Source: Deltaproteobacteria bacterium | Lineage (GTDB): Bacteria; Myxococcota_A; UBA9160; JAFDET01 | Length of the DNA stretch: 12,187 bases | NCBI GenBank assembly: GCA_019310195.1 | Contig: JAFDET010000069.1 | Location: forward strand, 1 to 12,187 | Direction of reading: 5' to 3' | Shown here: positions 1 through 5,847 of the stretch, in pieces | Layout: each line of letters opens with the position of its first letter | Position numbering within the stretch: position 1 is the stretch's first letter | Made by a program: the position numbers and the translations under genes | The notes under the pieces: model-generated | Told to the model about the DNA's origin: nothing | What the model saw: the letters and a program-made list of their open reading frames with translations, nothing else | The model's database searches: none

Positions 1-1
1 C

Positions 2-190
2 ATCGGCGACACCATCGCGCTGCTGCCCGAGAAGGAGCGCCTGGTGGTGTCCTTCTACTACTACGAGGATCTGAACATGAAGGAGATCGGTTCGATCCTC
101 GGCATCACCGAATCTCGCGTCTGCCAGATCCACACCAAGGCCATGCTCCGCCTGCGCGGCAAGTTGAAGGGCCAGGTGGATAAAGCCTAG
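2..190 (+). CDS. fliA: C-terminal part of FliA/WhiG-type sigma factor (sigma-28), 5' truncated by window
   Basis: Only the last 62 codons are present; the reading frame is open from the window edge to the TAG at 188-190. The fragment is sigma region 4: LPEKERLVV, then a run of aromatic residues, then the helix-turn-helix MKEIGSILGITESRVCQIH followed by a basic tail (RLRGKLKG). This helix contacts the -35 element. The pattern (ExxLxxKEIGxxLGxxESRVxQIH) is typical of the FliA/WhiG group, which directs RNA polymerase to late flagellar and chemotaxis promoters, rather than of the housekeeping or ECF groups. No core regions 2-3 are visible, so the assignment rests on region 4 alone. The gene is probably the distal member of a flagellar cluster lying to the left, often flhA-flhF-flhG-fliA in related genomes. 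It is convergent with the phosphatase gene downstream. Confidence 0.85.
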   Translation: MGDTIALLPEKERLVVSFYYYEDLNMKEIGSILGITESRVCQIHTKAMLRLRGKLKGQVDKA

Positions 191-374
191 CCCCGCAGCA
201 CCGCCGAGAGACTGCCCCTAAGCCCTTCCCGGCGCGCCAAGCCTCGCGAGCCCGAGGCCCGCAAGCGCCGCCCACCGAGCATGGACATGCGATCAAGTCG
301 GCTGCGGCGCGCGCAGCGAGCCGAAGGCGAGCGAAGGGGCTCGGCCGCCTAAGAATAGGCGTGCCTAGGCCCGG
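191..374. other. convergent intergenic gap with hairpins
   Basis: This gap lies between the ends of two convergent genes and contains no credible gene. It carries three short inverted repeats: GCCTCG/CGAGGC at 241-258 with a 6-nt loop, CGAGCC/GGCTCG at 317-343 with a 15-nt loop, and GCCTA/TAGGC at 347-360 with a 4-nt loop. The palindrome GCCTAGGC follows at 363-370. None has a good T-tract on either strand, so classical intrinsic terminators are not clear, but transcription from both sides probably ends here. The stretch 309-339 is a copy of the repeat described at 2993-3122. Confidence 0.55.
309..339 (+). repeat. dispersed GC-rich intergenic repeat, copy A (core)
   Basis: These 31 bases match the core of the two tandem units near 3013 and 3077. 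All three share GCGCGCAG, then GAGC, then AGGCGA, then CG followed by AGGG. By eye, 26 of 31 positions agree with the first tandem copy. The core contains several GAGC/GCGA submotifs. It lies just 3' of a gene, as the other copies do, so it may be a REP-like or terminator-associated element. Confidence 0.6.
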
Positions 375-1097
375 CTACGTCATCCTCAACAGGACGACCG
401 TGATGTTGTCTTCGCCGCCGCGCTGGTTGGCCAGGTCGATCAGGCCGTCGCAGGTCTCCTGGAGCGGGCCTTCGCCGGACAGCCGCTTGGCCAGCTCGTC
501 GTCGTGGACGTGGTTGATCAGGCCGTCGCTGCACATGGCCAGTACGTCGCCCGGCTGGACGCCCAGCTCCGCCAGGTCGGGCTCCACCTTGGGCCGCACG
601 CCCAGGGCGCGGGTCAGAACGTGCCTGTGGGGATGCTCTCGCGCCGCATCGGCGCTGATCTCGCGGCGGCGCAGCAGCTCGCCAACCAGGGAGTGGTCGT
701 CCGTCAGCTGGCGAACCAGGCCGTTGCGGACCCGATAGGCGCGGCTGTCGCCCACGTGGGCCAGCGCCGCCCGCTCGCCGGCCACCAGGGCGGCCACCAC
801 CGTGGTGCCCATTCCCGTCAGCTCCGGGCGCTCGCGGGCGGTGGAGAAGATCTCGTGGTTGGCGTGCATCACGGCCGACCGGAGCCGCTCGCTCAGGCTT
901 TCTCCGGACGAGTGAGTGACCTCGATCGCCCGCACCATGGCGCGACAGCACAGCTCGCTGGCGAGCTGACCGGCCGCATGGCCGCCCATTCCGTCCGCCA
1001 CCACGTAGAGGCCGTACTCTGCCGCGATGGCGTAGCAATCCTCGTTGGCCTTGCGCTGCTGGCCAACGTCGGAGCAGGCTGCCGCCTCGAGGGCCAT
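375..1097 (-). CDS. PP2C-family Ser/Thr protein phosphatase (Stp/PstP-like)
   Basis: This cytoplasmic metal-dependent phosphatase of 240 residues would remove phosphate from Ser/Thr on proteins and so oppose Hanks-type kinases. The usual bacterial PP2C motifs appear in order: SDVGQQRKANED (9-20), ADGMGGHAAG (34-43), GMGTT (95-99), HVGDSRAYR (114-122), LTDDHSL (131-137), LTRALG (161-166), SDGL (190-193) and GGEDNIT (227-233). The metal-binding aspartates at 35, 191 and 230 are all present. There is no membrane segment, so this is the short soluble form (about 240 residues, usual for Stp1). The start is supported by GGAGGT placed 3 nt before the ATG (1101-1106 read on the minus strand). No kinase lies nearby, so the substrate is unknown. 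The gene is divergent from the response regulator and convergent with the sigma gene. Confidence 0.93.
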   Translation of the reverse strand: MALEAAACSDVGQQRKANEDCYAIAAEYGLYVVADGMGGHAAGQLASELCCRAMVRAIEVTHSSGESLSERLRSAVMHANHEIFSTARERPELTGMGTTVVAALVAGERAALAHVGDSRAYRVRNGLVRQLTDDHSLVGELLRRREISADAAREHPHRHVLTRALGVRPKVEPDLAELGVQPGDVLAMCSDGLINHVHDDELAKRLSGEGPLQETCDGLIDLANQRGGEDNITVVLLRMT

Positions 1098-1351
1098 GGT
1101 ACCTCCACTGATGCCGCCACCGGTCCTGGGAACCGTGGGGGCAGACTCTCCGCCCCGCGGGCGCTATCGGTGTCTCCAGGCCGCCACTTGACCGGGCCGG
1201 GGTGCTACCCCCGCGGGTCGAGGACATGCGGTGACGTGCAAAAAGTATTCAATCTACGGGCGGATGCCGACGATAATACGGCCGAGCCGGCACGCCCGCC
1301 GCCCCGTCCTGCGGACGGGTTGCCGATGGGGTCGGGACGGCTGGGGGGATC
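1098..1351. promoter_or_regulatory. divergent intergenic region (phosphatase / response regulator)
   Basis: These 254 bp separate two divergently transcribed genes and must hold a promoter for each. The AT-richest stretch is 1238-1277. Rightward, GACGATAA at 1269-1276 differs by one base from the sigma-28 -10 consensus GCCGATAA, with CAAT 15 nt upstream at the -35 position. A sigma-70 reading of the same stretch would be TTCAAT (1248-1253), 18 nt, then GATAAT (1272-1277). The response regulator has a G-run at 1343-1348, three nt before its ATG, which can serve as ribosome binding site. No convincing leftward promoter is seen. Confidence 0.4.
1250..1276 (+). promoter_or_regulatory. candidate sigma-28 (FliA-type) promoter for the response regulator
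   Basis: The -10 candidate GACGATAA (1269-1276) matches 7 of 8 bases of GCCGATAA. The -35 candidate starting CAAT (1250) is weak against TAAAGTTT, but the 15-nt gap from its first four bases to the -10 is canonical. Transcription would start near 1283, leaving a leader of about 70 nt. The presence of a FliA-type gene in the same neighbourhood makes this plausible. The GATAAT inside it could equally be a sigma-70 -10 element. Confidence 0.28.
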
Positions 1352-2989
1352 ATGGCCAAGAAGCTTCTGCTCGCTGACGACAGTGTGACCATCCAGAAGG
1401 TGGTCGGGATCAGCTTCGCCAACGAGGACATCGAGATCCTCACCGTCGACAACGGGGACGATGCCCTGGCGAGCGCCCGCGAGTACCGCCCGGATGTCAT
1501 CCTCGCCGACGTCGTGATGCCGGGAAAGAACGGCTACGAGGTCTGCGAGGCCCTCAAAGCCGACCCGGCGCTGGCTCACGTGCCCGTGCTGCTCCTCACC
1601 GGAACCTTCGAGGCCTTCGACGAGGAGCGGGCTGAGCAGGCCCAGGCGAACGGCCACATCACCAAGCCCTTCGAGGCCCAGGCCCTGGTGGACCGGGTCA
1701 ACGAGCTGCTGGCTCGGGCGCCCCAGCCCGCCGCGGCTCCGGCTCCCAGCCCGCCCCTGCCCGCCGCCGCCGAGACCGTGGTGACTCCGGCCACCCCGCA
1801 GCCGCCAGCCGCCGAGTCGGCCTCGGACGACGATGGCTTCGACTTCTTCGACGACGTCCTGGAGACGGATTCCGGTGACGCAGACCTGCCCACTGAGGCC
1901 CGCGAGCCGGCCACCACGGCCTTCGAAATCGATGCAGGCGAGAGCGCCTTCGACTTTGCACCCGTGGTCGAGGCTCCGACCCCCGAGGCCGTCCCGGCCC
2001 CCGACACCACCACGCTCGTGGCTCCGCCCGAGCGCGCCGTGGGAGCTGCGGACGCGACGATGGCGCTGGGCATCGAGCCCCGCGGCGACGACTGGCCCAC
2101 CAGCGATCAGCTGGACGCGGCCTTCGACGAGGACAGTTTCTCGCGCCCGCGAGAGTCGGCGCCTATGCCGGACCCCGCCGCCCACGCGGCGCCGGGCGAG
2201 CAGCCCACGGTGCTGGATCTGGAAGGTGCGCCGGCCGAGGACCTGGAGCTGGACACCGCCGGCGGCGCAGACGAGGATCTCTTCGGCACCTTGGAGAGCC
2301 CGGACGTAGCGCGCCAGGCCGTGCAAGACCCCGACGAGGGCCAGGACTTCGCGGTCTCGTCCTCCGACCTGGGGGACCCGCTGGGGCTCGGTCCGGAGTT
2401 GGCCACGCCCGCGCCGGTGGAGCCGGCCGCTGCGCCCCCGAGCCCCGAGCCGGAGCCCGAGCCGGCGTTCGACGCGCCGACGCCCGAACCGGTCTTTGGC
2501 ATTCCCACTCCGGAGCCGACATTCGAGGCCCCGGTCGCGGAGCCCGCGTTCGAAGCGGCCACCCCGCGGCCCGTCATCGAGGCACCCGGAAACGAGCCCG
2601 GCTTCGATCTCGGCGCGCCGGATCCGGCCGTGGCGGCCTCCGACGCCGAGGAGGACGAGTTCCCGCCGCTCGAGCCCACGCACGTGGCCTTCGAACCGGC
2701 TCCCGTTGCCGGCGCCCCGGAGCCCGAGCCCATGGCCTTCGAGGCTCCGCCCGACCCGACGCCCGTCGCGGTGGCGGCGAGCCCGGGACCCGACATCTCG
2801 GGCGTAATGCGCGATCGCATCCACGACTCGCTGGAGAAGATCGCCTGGGAGGCCTTCGCCGAGCTGCCCGAGCAGCTGATCCGCGAGGCCCTGGCCAAGT
2901 TCGAGGAGATCGCCTGGGAGGTGATCCCCCAGATGGCCGAGACCCTGATCCGCGAAGAGATCCGCCGCATGAAGGGCGACCCCGAGTAG
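1352..2989 (+). CDS. RomR-like response regulator with disordered linker and C-terminal helical repeats
   Basis: This protein has 545 residues. Residues 1-120 form a CheY-like receiver: acidic pocket D9-D10, phosphoacceptor D53 in LADVVMPGKNGYEV, T83 and K105 (ITKPF). Starting MAKKLLLADDSVTIQKVVG and with the segment LLLTGTFEAFDE, it resembles the receiver of Myxococcus RomR, which also uses Asp53. Residues about 122-485 are a low-complexity Pro/Ala/Glu/Asp linker with no catalytic or DNA-binding motif; residues 370-423 are six 9-residue repeats. Residues 494-539 are two 23-residue helical repeats (core EIAWE, then LIRE), ending in a short charged tail. With no HTH, GGDEF or enzymatic output, it probably acts through protein contacts, as RomR does in setting cell polarity. 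Similar C-terminal helices occur in other deltaproteobacterial receiver proteins, so RomR orthology is not proven. The ATG at 1352 follows a G-run at 1343-1348. Confidence 0.82.
   Translation: MAKKLLLADDSVTIQKVVGISFANEDIEILTVDNGDDALASAREYRPDVILADVVMPGKNGYEVCEALKADPALAHVPVLLLTGTFEAFDEERAEQAQANGHITKPFEAQALVDRVNELLARAPQPAAAPAPSPPLPAAAETVVTPATPQPPAAESASDDDGFDFFDDVLETDSGDADLPTEAREPATTAFEIDAGESAFDFAPVVEAPTPEAVPAPDTTTLVAPPERAVGAADATMALGIEPRGDDWPTSDQLDAAFDEDSFSRPRESAPMPDPAAHAAPGEQPTVLDLEGAPAEDLELDTAGGADEDLFGTLESPDVARQAVQDPDEGQDFAVSSSDLGDPLGLGPELATPAPVEPAAAPPSPEPEPEPAFDAPTPEPVFGIPTPEPTFEAPVAEPAFEAATPRPVIEAPGNEPGFDLGAPDPAVAASDAEEDEFPPLEPTHVAFEPAPVAGAPEPEPMAFEAPPDPTPVAVAASPGPDISGVMRDRIHDSLEKIAWEAFAELPEQLIREALAKFEEIAWEVIPQMAETLIREEIRRMKGDPE
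2459..2620 (+). repeat. six tandem 27-bp units encoding 9-residue Pro-rich repeats
   Basis: Inside the response regulator linker, residues 370-423 read as six in-register 9-mers: EPAFDAPTP, EPVFGIPTP, EPTFEAPVA, EPAFEAATP, RPVIEAPGN, EPGFDLGAP. The pattern is (E/R)P-x-(F/I)-(acidic or G)-x-x-x-x. One bulky hydrophobic residue per nine residues in a Pro/acidic background suggests regularly spaced short binding sites in an extended chain. The DNA units have diverged, mostly at synonymous or conservative positions, so the array is old rather than recently expanded. Confidence 0.75.
2831..2968 (+). repeat. two tandem 69-bp units encoding 23-residue amphipathic helices
   Basis: Residues 494-516 and 517-539 of the response regulator align without gaps. 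Both have E at position 2, IAWE at 4-7, E at 14 and LIRE at 16-19. Each unit is predicted to be an amphipathic helix with Ile/Trp/Leu on one face. The pair probably forms the output or partner-binding element, or a self-association module, of this regulator. Confidence 0.75.
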
Positions 2990-2992
2990 CCC

Positions 2993-3122
2993 GGCAAGCC
3001 CGGCCCCGCCGGGCGCGCAGTGAGCTGCAGGCGAACGAAGGGCGGGCCCCTGCCAAGGCAAGCCCGGCCCCGCCGGGCGCGCAGTGAGCCGTAGGCGAAC
3101 GTAGGGCGGGCCCCTGCCAAGG
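2993..3122 (+). repeat. 64-bp tandem repeat, two copies, in the regulator-nadC gap
   Basis: Units 2993-3056 and 3057-3120 differ at only three of 64 positions, and the match continues two bases further. Each unit begins with GGCAAGCCCGGCC and contains the 31-bp core (3013-3043, 3077-3107) also found at 309-339. Each carries a perfect 7-bp stem with a CCC loop, GCCCGGC/GCCGGGC, at 2998-3014 and 3062-3078. The first stem starts 9 nt after the regulator's stop codon, so it could act in transcription termination or mRNA 3' protection, although no T-tract follows. The high identity indicates a recent duplication or ongoing homogenisation. Confidence 0.85.
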
Positions 3123-3170
3123 ACGGCCGAGCCCGCGGCCCGCCGGGCTGCGGTAATCTATCTGGTTGCT
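3123..3170 (+). promoter_or_regulatory. leader region upstream of nadC
   Basis: After the tandem repeat a GC-rich stretch gives way to GGTAATCTATCTGGTTGC directly before the nadC ATG. TAATCT or TATCTG could be a -10 element, which would give a very short or absent leader. No Shine-Dalgarno sequence is visible before the ATG, which fits initiation on a short leader. There is no convincing -35 element. Confidence 0.25.
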
Positions 3171-4049
3171 ATGGACCGGCCTCCGCCGCTCCCGCCTGCC
3201 CACACCTGGGCGCCGCTGCTCGAGGCGGCGCTGGCTGAGGATCTGCGCTCCGGCGACGTGACCTCCGAGCTCGTGATCGACGCCTCGGCCACCGGCAGCG
3301 GCCGCATCGAGGCGCGCCAGCCACTGGTTGTGTGCGGCCTCGAGCTGGCGGCGGCGGCCTTCGTGCACGTGGATCCCGGCGTGCACTTCGACCCCCTGCG
3401 CCGCGCCGGCGAGCGCGCCGCGCCGGGCGAAGTGCTGGCGCGCATGCACGGCCCGCTACGTGGGATCCTGGCAGCCGAACGCACCGCCCTCAACTTCCTG
3501 GGGCGGATGTGCGGCGTCGCAACCCAGACGGCCCGCTACGTGGACGCGGTTTCCGGCACGGGAGCCCGCATCCTCGACACCCGCAAGACCCTTCCCGGCT
3601 GGCGGGCCCTGGACAAGCACGCGGTTGCGGCCGGCGGAGGCGAAAATCACCGCTTCGCACTCGACGACGCCGTGCTCCTCAAGGACAACCACGTGCATGC
3701 CGCCGGGGGCGTGGGCCTGGCGGTCAAGACCGCCCTCGCCGGAGCCCCCTCGCACCTCCAGGTCCAGGTGGAGGTCGAATCCCTCGAGGACGCCCGCGCC
3801 GCCGTGGAGGCCGGCGCCGACGCGCTGCTGCTGGACAACCAGACGCCCGAACAGGTCCGGCAGATCGTGGACGCACTCGGCGATCGCGTGTCGCTGGAGG
3901 CCAGCGGCGGCATCACCCTCGACAACGTACGGGCGTTTGCCGAGGCAGGCGCCCAGCGCATCTCCATCGGGGCCCTGACCCACTCCGCTCCGTGTGCCGA
4001 CGTAGCCCTGGAGCTCGAGGACGACGCGGCCGGGGGGGTACGGGCGTGA
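3171..4049 (+). CDS. nadC: nicotinate-nucleotide pyrophosphorylase (quinolinate phosphoribosyltransferase)
   Basis: NadC converts quinolinate and PRPP to nicotinate mononucleotide, CO2 and pyrophosphate, the last step of the de novo branch of NAD synthesis before the shared pathway. The 292-residue protein is of normal length and has all family landmarks: EDLRSGDVTS (23-32), AERTALNFL, TRKTLPGWRALDKHAVAAGG (137-156) with the following ENHR, LLKDNH (169-174), VEVE (200-203), LLLDN (219-223), EASGGI (243-248) and the C-terminal SIGALTHSAP. These include the Arg/Lys/His residues that hold quinolinate and the acidic residues that hold the ribose and metal. It is the first gene of an operon: its TGA overlaps the GTG of birA. 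The start at 3171 gives a sensible N-terminus, although no ribosome binding site is seen. Confidence 0.96.
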   Translation: MDRPPPLPPAHTWAPLLEAALAEDLRSGDVTSELVIDASATGSGRIEARQPLVVCGLELAAAAFVHVDPGVHFDPLRRAGERAAPGEVLARMHGPLRGILAAERTALNFLGRMCGVATQTARYVDAVSGTGARILDTRKTLPGWRALDKHAVAAGGGENHRFALDDAVLLKDNHVHAAGGVGLAVKTALAGAPSHLQVQVEVESLEDARAAVEAGADALLLDNQTPEQVRQIVDALGDRVSLEASGGITLDNVRAFAEAGAQRISIGALTHSAPCADVALELEDDAAGGVRA

Positions 4050-5044
4050 ACGACGCGCCGGCGCGTGTCCTCGATGCCCTGCGGCGCGCCGGCGACGAAC
4101 CCTGCTCTGGAGCCTCCCTGTCCTCGGACCTTGGCGTGTCGCGGGCGCAGGTCTGGAAGCACGTGGAAGGCCTGCGCGCACGCGGCTACGCCATCGAGGG
4201 CGAGCGCGGGGACGGCTACCGACTGCGGAAAGCGCCCGACCGCCTCTACCCCGAAGAGCTGCACCACGGGCTCGAAACCCAGTGGCTGGCCAAGACCATC
4301 CACCACTTCGAAGAGGTCGACTCGACCAACCGCGTCGCCCTGGAGCTGGCGCGGGAAGGCGCTGCCCACGGCACCGCGGTGGTGGCCGAGGGCCAGACGG
4401 CCGGACGGGGGCGCCTGGGCCGTTCGTTCTTCTCCCCCCCGCACCAGAACGTGTACACGTCGATCGTGCTGAGGCCGCGCCTGACCACCGCCGAGGCGCC
4501 CACGCTGATCCTGGCCGCCGCGGTCGCAGTGGCCGAGACGGTGGCCGACGAGGTCGGCGAGCCCGACCGGATCGAGATCAAGTGGCCCAACGACGTGCTC
4601 ATCGACGAGCGCAAGACGTCGGGCATCTTGGTGGAGCTGGGCGTGGAAGCCACCCGCGTGGCCTTCTGCGTGCTCGGAATCGGCGTAAACCTGAACGTCG
4701 ATCCCGCCACTTTCCCCGACGAGTTCCGCGCACGCGCCACCAGCGTCTCGGCCTGCTGCGAACGCCGCGTGGACCGCGCGGCTTTCACGCGGCGGCTCTA
4801 TACCAGGCTCGAGGAGGTGTTCGACCTGCACGCCCGGGAAGGCTTCGCCGGTGTCCGTCCCCGCTTCGACGCGCTGTTCCGCATGCAGGGCGCGCGCGTG
4901 CGGGTGCAGGACCTGGACGGAGCCCGCACCGAGGGCCGGGTCGACGGCGTGGATCCCGACGGCGCGCTGCGGCTGAGCCGCAACGGGGGCAGCGAGCGGG
5001 TGCTGGCCGGCGACGTCACGGTAGTGAAGGAGGATCCCGCATGA
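4046..5044 (+). CDS. birA: bifunctional biotin--[acetyl-CoA-carboxylase] ligase / biotin operon repressor
   Basis: BirA activates biotin with ATP and attaches it to the biotin carboxyl carrier protein. The N-terminal winged helix (about residues 1-60; recognition part LSSDLGVSRAQVWKHVEGLR at 25-44) marks the two-function form that can also repress biotin genes. The catalytic domain shows EVDSTN (90-95), the biotinyl-AMP loop GRGRLGR (120-126), and KWPNDVLIDERKTSGILVEL starting at 179. A small SH3-like C-terminal domain (about 285-328) completes the fold. The length of 332 residues is typical. GTG is chosen as start: it lies in a GTGA overlap with the nadC stop, behind a G-run at 4032-4038, and the next in-frame residues begin the wing domain. 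Upstream in-frame codons only read nadC out of frame. The Trp commonly found after the glycine-rich loop is Phe here, a mild variation. Confidence 0.95.
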   Translation: MNDAPARVLDALRRAGDEPCSGASLSSDLGVSRAQVWKHVEGLRARGYAIEGERGDGYRLRKAPDRLYPEELHHGLETQWLAKTIHHFEEVDSTNRVALELAREGAAHGTAVVAEGQTAGRGRLGRSFFSPPHQNVYTSIVLRPRLTTAEAPTLILAAAVAVAETVADEVGEPDRIEIKWPNDVLIDERKTSGILVELGVEATRVAFCVLGIGVNLNVDPATFPDEFRARATSVSACCERRVDRAAFTRRLYTRLEEVFDLHAREGFAGVRPRFDALFRMQGARVRVQDLDGARTEGRVDGVDPDGALRLSRNGGSERVLAGDVTVVKEDPA

Positions 5045-5847
5045 GGGCGAACGTGCTCCTCGCCGTCGACATCGGGAACACCAACGTCTCCATGGGCGTC
5101 TTCGACTGGCGTCTCGACGACGCCTTCCGCGACCACTGGCGGCTCTCCACCCGCCGGGAGCAGACCTCCGACGAGGTCACCGTAACGCTGCGGGCCCTGT
5201 TCTCCAGCACCGGCATGCCCCTGGAGGACGTGAGTCACGTCATCATCTCGACGACGGTGCCACCGCTCCTCCCCATCTGGGAGCGGGTCTGCAACAAGCT
5301 CTTCTCGCGGCCGCCGATGATCGTCGGACCGGGAATCCGCACGGGCATGCCGATCCGCTACGAGAATCCCCGCGAGGTGGGACCCGACCGCATCGTCAAC
5401 TCCGTCGCCGCCTTCAAGCTACACGGCGGCCCCATCATCGCGGTGGACTTCGGCACGGCAACCACCTTCGACTGCGTGTCGGGCAGCGGGGAGTACCTGG
5501 GCGGAGCCATCTTCCCCGGCATCCACATCTCCATGGAGGCACTGTTCGACCGGGCCTCCATGCTGCACCGCGTGGAAGTGGCTCGGCCCAAGTCCGTGAT
5601 CGGCCGCACCACCACCGAGTCGTTGCAGTCGGGGCTTCTCTACGGATACGCCGGAATGGTCGACTCCATGGTCAAGCGCATCCGCGGCGAGCTGGGCGAG
5701 TCCCGCTGCATCGCCACCGGCGGACTGGCACAGCGCATCGCCAGCGAATCCGAGTGCATCGAGCACGTGGAGCCCTTCCTCACCCTGGAGGGTCTGCGGA
5801 TCCTCTTCGAGATGAACCATCCGGAAGCGAAGGAGACGACGGAATGA
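5041..5847 (+). CDS. coaX: type III pantothenate kinase
   Basis: CoaX phosphorylates pantothenate, the first committed step of coenzyme A synthesis. It belongs to the ASKHA (acetate/sugar kinase-Hsc70-actin) fold and is unrelated to the CoaA/CoaB kinases. The phosphate-binding motifs are VDIGNTN (9-15) and VDFGTATTFD (135-144), with GPDRIVNSVAA (114-124), GGAIFPGI and a late TGGLA completing the family pattern. At 268 residues the protein has normal length. A strong AAGGAGG (5027-5033) lies 7 nt before the ATG, which overlaps the birA stop as ATGA. The birA-coaX pairing is common across bacteria and supports both assignments. CoaX enzymes are generally not feedback-inhibited by CoA and need a monovalent cation; this is family knowledge. 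Confidence 0.96.
   Translation: MRANVLLAVDIGNTNVSMGVFDWRLDDAFRDHWRLSTRREQTSDEVTVTLRALFSSTGMPLEDVSHVIISTTVPPLLPIWERVCNKLFSRPPMIVGPGIRTGMPIRYENPREVGPDRIVNSVAAFKLHGGPIIAVDFGTATTFDCVSGSGEYLGGAIFPGIHISMEALFDRASMLHRVEVARPKSVIGRTTTESLQSGLLYGYAGMVDSMVKRIRGELGESRCIATGGLAQRIASESECIEHVEPFLTLEGLRILFEMNHPEAKETTE

Noticed and set aside
1188..1193. TTGACC as a sigma-70 -35 element
   Set aside because: The bases 16-18 nt downstream are GC only, with no -10-like hexamer.
349..1227. 292-codon minus-strand frame overlapping the phosphatase
   Set aside because: Arg/Gly-rich shadow frame. The frame 375-1097 carries every PP2C motif and a good ribosome binding site.
1205..3061. 618-codon open frame on the minus strand opposite the response regulator
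   Set aside because: High GC leaves antisense frames open. Its translation is Gly/Arg/Leu/Val-rich low complexity without motifs, while the plus strand encodes a clear receiver.
2993..3122. Tandem repeat considered as a CRISPR array
   Set aside because: There are only two directly adjacent 64-bp units with no unique spacers and no cas genes.
3332..4045. Upstream in-frame extension of birA through nadC
   Set aside because: The extension is the out-of-frame reading of nadC (Arg/Pro-rich). The GTG at 4046 in a GTGA overlap begins the BirA winged helix.
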